Source: 2-01-FULL-39-33 sp964361645
GTDB lineage: Bacteria; Patescibacteriota; Patescibacteriia; 2-01-FULL-39-33
NCBI GenBank assembly: GCA_964361645.1
Contig: CAYIBK010000007.1
Location: 1-49,519 of the forward strand
Direction of reading: 5' to 3'
Length of the DNA: 49,519 nt
Below, piece by piece: positions 31,709-39,212 of this stretch (positions within the stretch are counted from its first letter, which is position 1; every line of letters starts with the position of its first letter). Position numbers and translations under genes: made by a program. The notes beneath the pieces are model-generated. The model ran no database searches. It had not been told where the DNA came from and worked only from the letters and a program-made list of their open reading frames with translations.

Positions 31709-32434
31709 ATGGCAGTTAGCACTCTAGACAAGAAAGTAAATTTCTCGATGTTTTTCAGGGCAATGGGTGATCGGCTTCAAAACCTTCTAGCGTCAACCTT
31801 GTCACCGGAAGACAAGTTGGATCAGATTACCAAAGTCTTGGAAGGCCAAGTTCAGGAAAAGCGTCAACTGGCTCGTGAAATCGGCGCCCAGATGCGTGCT
31901 ATCGCCGATCCGGAAACCAAGGAGTTGGAAGCCCTCGAAGCCATGCAGGCTCGACGCGCCAAGCTTGTCAAGCTGGGTGGAACACTCGTGGATCAGCCGG
32001 ACAAGGCCACACAACTTGGCCAGATCAGCCAAGAAGTAAAGGCGCTTGACGGCCAGATCAAAGCCCAAGAAACGACTCACACCACACTCCAGGAAAGCTA
32101 CAATTTAGCCAAGGCCAATTTTCAGCAAGCTCTCTCGGCCCTGGAAACGGTGCGTGACAACGGCCAGGCGATGCTCAAGGCCATAGAGGCTCATAAGCAG
32201 GCTTTGGCTTTGCGCGACAAGGCCAAGGGGCAGGGTGTTATTGACACCTCCTTTATCAACGAACTTCAGGGTGAGCTTTCCCAGGTTCAGGCGGAACTGC
32301 GTACCGATACAGAGATCGACAATGATCTTGATGCCACTAACGGTTTTAGCGTGGACAGTGCTTTGTCCAAGATGGACGCCGACAGCGTGGACAATGATTT
32401 GATGGCCGAATTTCAGGCAGCCAAGTCGTCTTAA
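31709..32434 (+). CDS. PspA/IM30-like coiled-coil protein
   Basis: The product is 241 aa, with neither signal peptide nor membrane helix, and almost wholly helical. The N-terminus (FFRAMGDRLQNLLAS, then PEDKLDQITKVLEGQVQEKRQLAREI) follows the PspA/Vipp1 pattern of a short amphipathic start and a long antiparallel hairpin of helices. That family polymerises on membranes and protects them under stress. AAGGAG lies 10 nt before the ATG. It is 64 nt after the membrane protein and ends in a strong terminator. GC content is clearly higher than in its neighbours. Family assignment is by eye and moderate. Confidence 0.65.
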   Translation: MAVSTLDKKVNFSMFFRAMGDRLQNLLASTLSPEDKLDQITKVLEGQVQEKRQLAREIGAQMRAIADPETKELEALEAMQARRAKLVKLGGTLVDQPDKATQLGQISQEVKALDGQIKAQETTHTTLQESYNLAKANFQQALSALETVRDNGQAMLKAIEAHKQALALRDKAKGQGVIDTSFINELQGELSQVQAELRTDTEIDNDLDATNGFSVDSALSKMDADSVDNDLMAEFQAAKSS

Positions 32435-32462
32435 TTAAGTACCTTTAACAACAAAATATATC

Positions 32463-32494
32463 AGAGCAGTATAAACCTATACTGCTCTTTTTTA
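32463..32494 (+). terminator. Terminator of the Psp-like cluster
   Basis: Stem AGAGCAGTATA/TATACTGCTCT with a T-run. Confidence 0.9.
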
Positions 32495-32546
32495 TTTATA
32501 ATACTGTTAGGGGAATGTATAAAATTACTAGATAAAATATAGAATC

Positions 32547-32580
32547 AAAAAACCGCTCTTCAAATATAATTAGGGTGGTT
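32547..32580 (-). terminator. Terminator of the minus-strand gene at 32595
   Basis: Imperfect stem AACCACCCT/AGAGCGGTT, then a T-run on the minus strand. Confidence 0.5.
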
Positions 32581-32594
32581 TTTATTTGGTTAAA

Positions 32595-32912
32595 TTATTC
32601 TCCTTCTTCTAATTCAAAAAATTCATCCATAGTTAATATATCTTTTATCTCTTTATAAGCACTTTCTATCTCCTCTTTAAGCCATGCTTCTTTCCATCCT
32701 GGCGAAATAGTTCCTTTATCACCTTCTGAACTAACCCATATATTGTTATTATCAGCATTACCAATAGATCTTTCAAGAAGTGGCATAATTCTATCTTTGG
32801 CTTTGTCAGGATATTTTTCTATAAACCTAGCGACCACTTCTCCTTTAGCGGCTATATTTATAGCTTCTCCCATTCTCTCTTTCTCTTTTAAACCATCCTC
32901 TTTTTTTATCAT
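32595..32912 (-). CDS. Small charged protein of unknown function
   Basis: The product is 105 aa, soluble and strongly charged, probably helical with an acidic end (FELEEGE). Its ATG follows directly after the TAA of a 25-codon frame in the same phase (32913-32990), which has the promoter and may be the true beginning. It has no Shine-Dalgarno site of its own, so reinitiation or an interrupted longer gene are the two readings. Function unknown. Confidence 0.55.
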   Translation of the reverse strand: MIKKEDGLKEKERMGEAINIAAKGEVVARFIEKYPDKAKDRIMPLLERSIGNADNNNIWVSSEGDKGTISPGWKEAWLKEEIESAYKEIKDILTMDEFFELEEGE

Positions 32913-32990
32913 TTAATTTTTAACTTCTGTCATTCTTTCTTCTGGAGTCAAACCCCAATCTTTAGCTGGGAACTCAGGCGATCGTCTCAT
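32913..32990 (-). CDS. 25-aa reading frame directly upstream, in frame with the next gene
   Basis: MRRSPEFPAKDWGLTPEERM and five more residues, then TAA, then ATG of the 105-aa gene without any gap. The 15-residue piece DWGLTPEERMTEVKN resembles DGLKEKERMGEAIN at the start of the next frame. The consensus promoter lies about 30 nt upstream. It may be the real N-terminus of a protein cut by a nonsense change, or a leader peptide. Confidence 0.45.
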   Translation of the reverse strand: MRRSPEFPAKDWGLTPEERMTEVKN

Positions 32991-33019
32991 AAAATTATTA
33001 TTTTATTGATTATTTAGGT

Positions 33020-33048
33020 ATTATATAGCCAACAAAAGTGACTGTCAA
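33020..33048 (-). promoter_or_regulatory. Consensus promoter
   Basis: TTGACA (33043-33048), a 17-bp spacer and TATAAT (33020-33025), a perfect match in both boxes. Confidence 0.75.
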
Positions 33049-33108
33049 ATACATTTTAAATATTTGTTTTTATTAAAAAAATATTACATAATTATATATA
33101 TTAAAGAA

Positions 33109-34062
33109 ATGAAAACCATTAAATCACTTATAATCAAATCTTTAAATAGCTTAATAGTCATTTTATTGATTTTAGGCGTTGGTTATTATTACCGGGATGA
33201 TCTTAGCCGCTTTATACGAATTTTATCAAATCGTTATTTGCCCTGCGAACAACCCATAAAGTACTCCCTTGCCGATATTGATCCGCGTTTCAATATTTCT
33301 CAAGAGAAACTGTTAGCTGATATTAAAAAAGCCGAAACAATTTGGGAATCGCCCATCAATAAACAATTATTTGAGTATTCTCCCACTGGCGATTTAAAAA
33401 TAAGCTTGATTTATGATTATCGTCAAAAAGCTACCGACGACTTGAAAAAAATAGGTCTAACCCTGGGCGATGATAAAGCTAGTTATGATGTGTTAAAAGC
33501 TAAATATGATTCACTGATTGCTTCCTATAATAAGCAAAAAGACCTAATAGATGCTTTAGTGGCTCGTTATAATGTAGCCAAAAATGCCCTGGAGAAAGAT
33601 ATTAATTATTGGAATAAGCGAGGCGGTGCCTCCCAGGCCGAATACAATGCCTTGGAACAGAGAAGAACTGATTTAAATAATCAGGTTGCTGTTATCAATC
33701 AAGAAAAAGATTCATTGAACAGTTTAGTTGAGACTATAAATTCCACTAAAATAATTCTTAATAAATTAATCGCCGAGCTCAATCTTCAAGTTGATACCTA
33801 CAATACTGTTGGCGTCTCAACCGGCAAGGAATTTGATGAGGGCCAATATGTCAGTAACGCCAGCGGGACATCTATTGATATTTTTCAGTTTGGCACCGAA
33901 AGTCAATTAGTAAGAGTGCTAGCTCATGAGCTGGGACACGCCATAGGTTTGGCGCACATCAATAATCCAAAAGCTATCATGTATTATCTTAATGAAGGTG
34001 TAAATGAAAAACTAACAGCTGATGATCTCTTGGCACTGAAGAATAAGTGTGGTATTAAGTAA
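33109..34062 (+). CDS. Membrane-anchored matrixin-like metalloprotease
   Basis: The product is 317 aa from ATG 33109; a longer frame from TTG 33064 is unlikely. One membrane helix (about 13-28) is followed by an external part with a central coiled coil (about 115-225). The zinc site HELGHAIGLAH (273-283) and a Met-turn (KAIMYY, Met about 291) define the metzincin/matrixin type. No clear propeptide is seen. It would cut proteins on the outside of the cell. It stands alone and ends with a hairpin at 34091-34119. Confidence 0.85.
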   Translation: MKTIKSLIIKSLNSLIVILLILGVGYYYRDDLSRFIRILSNRYLPCEQPIKYSLADIDPRFNISQEKLLADIKKAETIWESPINKQLFEYSPTGDLKISLIYDYRQKATDDLKKIGLTLGDDKASYDVLKAKYDSLIASYNKQKDLIDALVARYNVAKNALEKDINYWNKRGGASQAEYNALEQRRTDLNNQVAVINQEKDSLNSLVETINSTKIILNKLIAELNLQVDTYNTVGVSTGKEFDEGQYVSNASGTSIDIFQFGTESQLVRVLAHELGHAIGLAHINNPKAIMYYLNEGVNEKLTADDLLALKNKCGIK

Positions 34063-34090
34063 AAATTAACTGAAATATTATTTCATTACC

Positions 34091-34119
34091 AGTAGTAGTT
34101 TTACTGCTCTTTTTTTATT
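34091..34119 (+). terminator. Probable terminator
   Basis: Short imperfect stem AGTAGT/ACTGCT followed by a T-run. Confidence 0.5.
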
Positions 34120-34131
34120 GTTTATTTTTTG

Positions 34132-34140
34132 TGCTATAAT
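34132..34140 (+). promoter_or_regulatory. Extended -10 promoter
   Basis: TGCTATAAT (TG at 34132-34133, TATAAT at 34135-34140), with no good -35. The same TGTG(C/T)TATAAT sequence recurs elsewhere in the window. Confidence 0.45.
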
Positions 34141-34176
34141 GGTGCCATCTAATAAATAACCAAAAACTATAAACTT

Positions 34177-34284
34177 ATGGAAGATTTAAAAGAATTACTA
34201 CTGAATATTAAAGTTTTTGATAAAAATATGGTTGAGGAAAATAATGACTCAGAAGAATCAGACGATCGTCCGCTTACGGATTAA
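34177..34284 (+). CDS. Acidic 35-aa peptide
   Basis: The frame starts MEDLKELLLNIKVFDK and ends EESDDRPLTD, strongly acidic and soluble. It follows the extended -10 at 34132-34140, with no Shine-Dalgarno site, and the hairpin at 34266-34304 overlaps its end. The next gene is the UvrD-like helicase 40 nt on. Coding status is plausible but not proven. Confidence 0.4.
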   Translation: MEDLKELLLNIKVFDKNMVEENNDSEESDDRPLTD

Positions 34285-34304
34285 TAAGGCGGGCGGTTTG
34301 TTTT
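34266..34304 (+). terminator. Terminator
   Basis: Stem CGTCCGC/GCGGGCG with a long loop, then a T-run. Confidence 0.6.
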
Positions 34305-34324
34305 TATGATAATATAATTAAGAT

Positions 34325-36415
34325 ATGAAAGAATACATTTTAAAAAACCCAGAATTAAAACACGACTTTAAGATAGATTATAAAGCTGATTTAAATGAGG
34401 AACAATATAAAGTTGTCATTGGTGGAGAGGGGCCTTGTTTGGTTTTGGCTGGGGCTGGTAGCGGTAAAACTAGAACTCTGGTTTATCGCGTAGCTTATCT
34501 TTTGGAAAAAGGCGTTGAGCCTAATAGAATCTTGTTAGTTACTTTCACCAATAAAGCTGCCAAAGAAATGACCAGCCGTATAGAATTGCTTTTGAAAAAT
34601 AAACCCAAGGGCCTTTGGGGTGGAACTTTTCATCATATTGGCAACAGAATTTTAAGAATATATTGTAAAGAAATAGGCATTGATTCAAATTTTAATATTC
34701 TAGACAGCGAAGATTCCAAAAGCCTTATTAAGTCATGTCGCCATAATATGGCTTTGCCTAGTGACAAATATTTTCCCAAGGCCGAATTGATTCATAAAAT
34801 AATAAGTTTATCAGCTAATTTAAAAGATCCGATAAACGAAATAATCAGGTGCCGGTTTTCCCAAATTGATGAGAATTACATTTCTATAATTGAAAGAATT
34901 AGCCAGTTGTATAAGGATAAGAAAAAACAATCTAATTCTTTGGATTTTGATGATCTGCTTTATGAGTGGAATCGGCTACTTTTAGAAAGTGAAAAAATCA
35001 GGGAAAAATTAGCTAGACAATTCAAATACATTTTAGTTGACGAATACCAGGACACCAATCATATCCAAGGAGAGATTATAAACCATTTGGCCGGTCTGGA
35101 TCAGAATATTTTAGTGGTGGGGGATGATAGCCAAAGTATTTATTCTTTTAGGGGTGCTATAGTGGATAACATTTTGAATTTTCCTAAAAATTTTAAATCG
35201 GTCAAAACTTTCAAGCTAGAAACAAATTACCGCTCAACTCCAGAAATATTAAATTTAGCTAATTACTCAATACAGCACAATAAAAATAGATTTGATAAGA
35301 ATTTGCGCACCCATAAGAAATCAGCCGATAAGCCGGCGCTAGTGGCCTTGGATGATTCTTACGGCCAAGCTGATTTTATTTGCCAAAGAATACTTGATTT
35401 ACAAAAAGAAGAAGGAATTGGTCTAAATGAAATTGTCGTTTTGTTTAGGGCTCATTTTCAATCACTAGAATTAGAAATGGAAATGAATAAAAGAAATATT
35501 CCCTATGTGATGAGAGGGGGCTTAAGATTTTTTGAACAAGCTCATATCAAAGATGTCATCGCTTATTTAAGGATATTATCAAATCATTTAGACGAAGTTT
35601 CCTGGGCTAGAATTTTGCAGTTGCAAACCGGAATTGGCCCAGCCACTGTTAATGTGATTTGGCTAGAGATCCATCAAGCCAGTTCTCTGACAGAAGTTTT
35701 AAGAAAATCTTTTAATCTACCTACTAAAGCTTCTCTGGGTTGGTTAGAAGCGAAGAATCTTTTGGACAAGCTGTATTCTATGGATATTAAAGATTTATCT
35801 TCTCTGATTAATACCATTTTAATTTCTGGTTATGAAAAAATAATTAAAAATAATTTTGATAATCCACAAGACAGATTAGCCGATTTGGAGCAGCTGTCAA
35901 TTTTTTCTTCTCGTTATGAATCTTTGGACAAATTTTTAGCCGATACCGCACTGGGGGAAAGTTTTAAGGGATCGGGCATTGTAGAAAATAAAGAAATAGC
36001 CGATGAGGCGGTGGCCCTATCAACCATTCATCAAGCCAAAGGTTTGGAATGGAAAGTTGTTTTTATAATTTCTTTGGTTGATGGCCAATTTCCCAATATA
36101 AGATCTTATGATAATAGAAGTGATTTAGAAGAAGAAAGAAGGATGTTTTATGTGGCCGCTACCCGCGCTCAAGATCAGCTTTATTTGACTTATCCAATTT
36201 TTAGTTATAATTCTGGCAATATAAATCAAGTTTCACAATTCATTAAAGAATTGCCCAATGATGCCTATGAAAAATGGCAGGTAAAAAATGAGCTTAATTC
36301 GGATGAAGATGAAGTTGTTTATGTGGATGACGATGAAGATCCGTTTGCTAAATCTGATGATGTTTCTACTAATTTTTGGAAAAGAATGAGAGCCAGACAA
36401 CACAAAAATAAGTAA
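34325..36415 (+). CDS. UvrD/PcrA-family (superfamily 1A) DNA helicase
   Basis: The 696-aa product has the full motif set: LNEEQYKVV, Walker A AGAGSGKTRTL, TFTNKAAKEM, DEYQDTNHIQ (Walker B), VGDDSQSIYSFRGA, ETNYRSTPEIL, LSTIHQAKGLEWKVVF and MFYVAATRAQDQLYL. It unwinds DNA 3' to 5' in repair and replication restart. The C-terminal tail is acidic (SDEDEVVYVDDDEDP), then basic, which may serve protein contacts. No Shine-Dalgarno site. Confidence 0.95.
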   Translation: MKEYILKNPELKHDFKIDYKADLNEEQYKVVIGGEGPCLVLAGAGSGKTRTLVYRVAYLLEKGVEPNRILLVTFTNKAAKEMTSRIELLLKNKPKGLWGGTFHHIGNRILRIYCKEIGIDSNFNILDSEDSKSLIKSCRHNMALPSDKYFPKAELIHKIISLSANLKDPINEIIRCRFSQIDENYISIIERISQLYKDKKKQSNSLDFDDLLYEWNRLLLESEKIREKLARQFKYILVDEYQDTNHIQGEIINHLAGLDQNILVVGDDSQSIYSFRGAIVDNILNFPKNFKSVKTFKLETNYRSTPEILNLANYSIQHNKNRFDKNLRTHKKSADKPALVALDDSYGQADFICQRILDLQKEEGIGLNEIVVLFRAHFQSLELEMEMNKRNIPYVMRGGLRFFEQAHIKDVIAYLRILSNHLDEVSWARILQLQTGIGPATVNVIWLEIHQASSLTEVLRKSFNLPTKASLGWLEAKNLLDKLYSMDIKDLSSLINTILISGYEKIIKNNFDNPQDRLADLEQLSIFSSRYESLDKFLADTALGESFKGSGIVENKEIADEAVALSTIHQAKGLEWKVVFIISLVDGQFPNIRSYDNRSDLEEERRMFYVAATRAQDQLYLTYPIFSYNSGNINQVSQFIKELPNDAYEKWQVKNELNSDEDEVVYVDDDEDPFAKSDDVSTNFWKRMRARQHKNK

Positions 36416-36427
36416 CTTAATTAGTCT

Positions 36428-36456
36428 TTGACAAATTATTAAATTAATAGTAGTAT
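36428..36456 (+). promoter_or_regulatory. Promoter of the PhoH-like gene
   Basis: TTGACA (36428-36433), a 17-bp spacer and TAGTAT (36451-36456), with a leader of about 100 nt. Confidence 0.6.
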
Positions 36457-36564
36457 CTAACCACCAAGAGAAAACATGGTAATTTACTAGTTCCTTACAA
36501 AATACTTTGTTAATTTACGATTATTTTTACAGGTAAACAAGGTAGAAAAACCAGGGAGATGTTC

Positions 36565-37938
36565 ATGAGTAAAAGGGATTCTAAGGTTTTTATTTTAGAT
36601 ACCAGTATCTTGGTTCATGATCCCAATGTAATTGAAAATCTTGACGGCAATGATGTGGTTATTCCAATTTGGGCTATAGAGGAACTAGACAAAGGCAAGA
36701 GCGGACACGGCTTTTTAGGTGCTAGCTCCAGAGAAGTTTCCCGCAAACTTGATTTGTATCGTGAATCAGGCGCTCTAAAAAATGGTGTAGCCACAAAAAC
36801 AGGCGGTCGTTTGTTTGTGGATTACAATGGAGCTGATTGGACTGATTTACCAGTTGGTTTGGAACATAGCAATGATAACCGTATCCTTTTAGTGGCTATG
36901 GCTTGGATGAAAAAAAAGAAAGATCACGATGTTATACTTCTGACTAAAGATCTTAATTTGCGCATCAAGGCCAATGCTTGTGGTATTTCAACCGATGATT
37001 ACCAACACGACAAAAAAATCTGCCGTATAGAAGAGCTTTATTCTGGACGCGTTAGTATTGAAGTTGGCGCATCTGGCTTGCAAATTTTTGAGGAATTGCC
37101 TTCTAAGAAGAGTATGCCGGCAGAACTCGTGGCCCAATTAGCCAGTTTGGATCTGGATAAATTTCCGCCTAATATTGGTTGCAAATTTATTTCTGGTGAT
37201 CGTTATATTTTGGCTGTTTACAACAAAAGGAATAACGCTTTTGATTTTGTGCCTAAGCCCAAAAGATTAGGTGATAAATCCAAACCAATCCAACCTATAA
37301 ATGATGAACAAGCTCTGGCTTTCAAACTTTTGCTTGACCCCCATATTCGCTTGGTAACATTAGTAGGCAAAGCCGGAACAGGCAAGACTCTCATCAGTCT
37401 TTTAGCTGCTTATCGCCAATTAGGTGCAGAAGAAAATAAAGCTAATCGTATTTTGGTTTGGCGTCCAAATATAGAAATTGGCAGATCACTTGGTTTTCTG
37501 CCTGGAACCATCGACGAAAAATTTGCTCCTTGGTCTGAACCGATTTGTGAAAATATGAAGCTGATTGTTGGTCCGGATCAATTCAAAGACGGTAAAAGGT
37601 TTGACATGGTTGGCGAGATGATAAAATTCGGTCACCTCGACATCCAGCCCATCAATTATGCTCTCGGCTCTACCAAACACAAGGCCATCATCATAATTGA
37701 CGAAGCGCAGAACTTGACGCCTCGTGAAGCAGCAGCTCTTATTACTCGCTGTGGCGAACATTCCAAGGTAGTGATGACCGGCGATCCTTACCAGATCTAC
37801 AATCCCTATCTCGATCCGACTTCTAATGGTTTGACTTATGTTGTGGAAAGATTTCGTGGCCATCAGATTTTTGGCCATATCACTATGGTTAAAAGCGAAC
37901 GTTCTGAATTGGCAGAATTAGCTGCTGACATTCTCTAA
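36565..37938 (+). CDS. PIN domain-PhoH ATPase fusion
   Basis: The product is 457 aa from ATG 36565, which has AGGGAG 8 nt upstream; ATG 36559 overlaps that site. The N-terminal PIN nuclease domain shows VFILDTSILVHDP, then EELDKGKSGHG and LLTKDLNLRIKA with the expected acidic residues. The C-terminal PhoH ATPase has Walker A VGKAGTGKTL, IIIIDEAQNLTPREA and VVMTGDPYQI. PhoH2-type proteins are ATP-driven RNA-unwinding nucleases. Codons in the last third are richer in C than in the rest of the gene. Confidence 0.93.
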   Translation: MSKRDSKVFILDTSILVHDPNVIENLDGNDVVIPIWAIEELDKGKSGHGFLGASSREVSRKLDLYRESGALKNGVATKTGGRLFVDYNGADWTDLPVGLEHSNDNRILLVAMAWMKKKKDHDVILLTKDLNLRIKANACGISTDDYQHDKKICRIEELYSGRVSIEVGASGLQIFEELPSKKSMPAELVAQLASLDLDKFPPNIGCKFISGDRYILAVYNKRNNAFDFVPKPKRLGDKSKPIQPINDEQALAFKLLLDPHIRLVTLVGKAGTGKTLISLLAAYRQLGAEENKANRILVWRPNIEIGRSLGFLPGTIDEKFAPWSEPICENMKLIVGPDQFKDGKRFDMVGEMIKFGHLDIQPINYALGSTKHKAIIIIDEAQNLTPREAAALITRCGEHSKVVMTGDPYQIYNPYLDPTSNGLTYVVERFRGHQIFGHITMVKSERSELAELAADIL

Positions 37939-37950
37939 AAAAGAAAACAG

Positions 37951-37980
37951 ACCCGAGTTGAAAAATTCGGGTTTTTTTTA
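37951..37980 (+). terminator. Intrinsic terminator
   Basis: Stem ACCCGA/TCGGGT with a run of eight T. Confidence 0.85.
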
Positions 37981-38093
37981 TTTGTTTTACAAATACTTGA
38001 ATAATATAATACAAAAATAAACTACTACACCCTTACGGATGTAATATTTTACAATTCAATCTTCGCTTGTCCGCTGTCTTATGAACTAAGTTT

Positions 38094-38193
38094 TGTCATC
38101 CCGATCGAAACGAAGTGAAGTGGAGGGATCCCCTGCCTGCCATGCCTACGGCAGACAAGCCGGCAGGCAGGCTCGACTACGCTCGGGATGACA
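38094..38193. repeat. 100-bp element with perfect 11-bp terminal inverted repeats
   Basis: TGTCATCCCGA at 38094-38104 and TCGGGATGACA at 38183-38193, with a CCTGCC/GGCAGG palindrome at its centre. A partial relative ends CGGGATGACA at 25087. There is no coding capacity. The rest of the 37981-38248 gap shows nothing else I can name. Confidence 0.75.
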
Positions 38194-38248
38194 ATTAGAT
38201 GAAGACAGCTAAAATACTTCATCTATGGGCGTTAGCCTATAGTATTTC

Positions 38249-38347
38249 GTGAGAGTAATAAAAAACATAATTATTAAATTAGCAGTTACTACAATGGTAT
38301 TTATTTTGCTTTTACCAGGAGTTATTAATGGTTTTAATTCTAATTAA
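38249..38347 (+). CDS. Possible 32-aa hydrophobic peptide
   Basis: A GTG-started frame (VRVIKNIIIKLAVTTMVFIL onward) with one hydrophobic stretch. There is no ribosome site and no clear promoter. The 5' end overlaps a weak hairpin. Weakly supported. Confidence 0.25.
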   Translation: MRVIKNIIIKLAVTTMVFILLLPGVINGFNSN

Positions 38348-38364
38348 GTTAAAATATTATTATC

Positions 38365-38393
38365 TTGACTTTATCTATGATAAGTGCTATAAT
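38365..38393 (+). promoter_or_regulatory. Promoter of the His/Pro-rich lipoprotein
   Basis: TTGACT (38365-38370), a 17-bp spacer and TATAAT (38388-38393) preceded by GTGC. Confidence 0.75.
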
Positions 38394-38449
38394 GGCTTCA
38401 CCAGTGTTTATTTTTAGAGAGTTCTTTACCAACCAAAGAGGGTAGAAAA

Positions 38450-38953
38450 ATGAGAAAAATCATGATTTTTTTGGCTATTTCTATGGTAATAGTTTTGTTT
38501 GCCGGTTGTAAAACCGACGGTAATCGCGAATCAGTGTATATTTATAGATCGTATCCGCCAGTTTACACTTATCCTAATTATGATTATTATCATCACCGTC
38601 ATCAACATTATAATTCGCCACCTCGGGTTTATGTGATCCCGCCCCCAGTGATCTATCGTCAACCTCATTACAACAGACCACCTCGGATCAATATCCATAT
38701 AAAGCCACTGCGCATAAAGCCAGTGCATCCGCACATGAATAATCCACCTAGAGTGATCCATCATCCTCGTCCACCGCAGGTTCAGTCTAGGCCACCAGTG
38801 GTTCATAGGTCTCCGCAGGCTAGACCACAGATGCGTTCGCCTCAAGTACATTATCAATCGCCCAGGCCTAATCGCCAAATGAACTCGCCTCCTAGACACC
38901 AATCGGGGCACCAATCGGCGCCTCGAGCACCTTCTCATAATCGATCTAGATGA
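38450..38953 (+). CDS. His/Pro/Arg-rich lipoprotein
   Basis: The product is 167 aa. The signal peptide ends in the lipobox LFAGC, with acylation expected at Cys20. The mature protein has little hydrophobic core: a Tyr-rich section (YIYRSYPPVYTYPNYDYY), then His clusters (HHRHQHYNSPP) and many PP, RP and HP pairs to the end. Such composition suggests a disordered, positively charged, possibly metal-binding surface protein. GAGGGT lies before the ATG; promoter and terminator are strong. No family recognised. Confidence 0.75.
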   Translation: MRKIMIFLAISMVIVLFAGCKTDGNRESVYIYRSYPPVYTYPNYDYYHHRHQHYNSPPRVYVIPPPVIYRQPHYNRPPRINIHIKPLRIKPVHPHMNNPPRVIHHPRPPQVQSRPPVVHRSPQARPQMRSPQVHYQSPRPNRQMNSPPRHQSGHQSAPRAPSHNRSR

Positions 38954-38971
38954 TTTTCACCCCAGTATAGT

Positions 38972-38999
38972 ACTCCGTAATAAAATACGGAGTTTTTTA
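38972..38999 (+). terminator. Intrinsic terminator
   Basis: Stem ACTCCGTA/TACGGAGT with a T-run. Confidence 0.85.
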
Positions 39000-39212
39000 A
39001 TTTATCTCGTAAAATTTTAATTAACTGTGTAAACTTAATAAAGTAAACAATTTTACTGACAAAATACTCAAGAAATTTTATTCCACAGAGTAAATATATT
39101 GTGTTATAATACAAATAATAATCAGAAGGTTAATAATATTTGTAAAGTTGAAAGTATTTTTTAAAATGCCTTCTAAACTTTATAAACTTTTAACTTTATA
39201 AACTAATTTCCC

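Noticed and set aside
33064..33108. Extra 15 N-terminal codons of the metalloprotease (TTG start)
   Set aside because: They would place unlikely residues before a normal membrane anchor; ATG 33109 gives a standard N-terminus.
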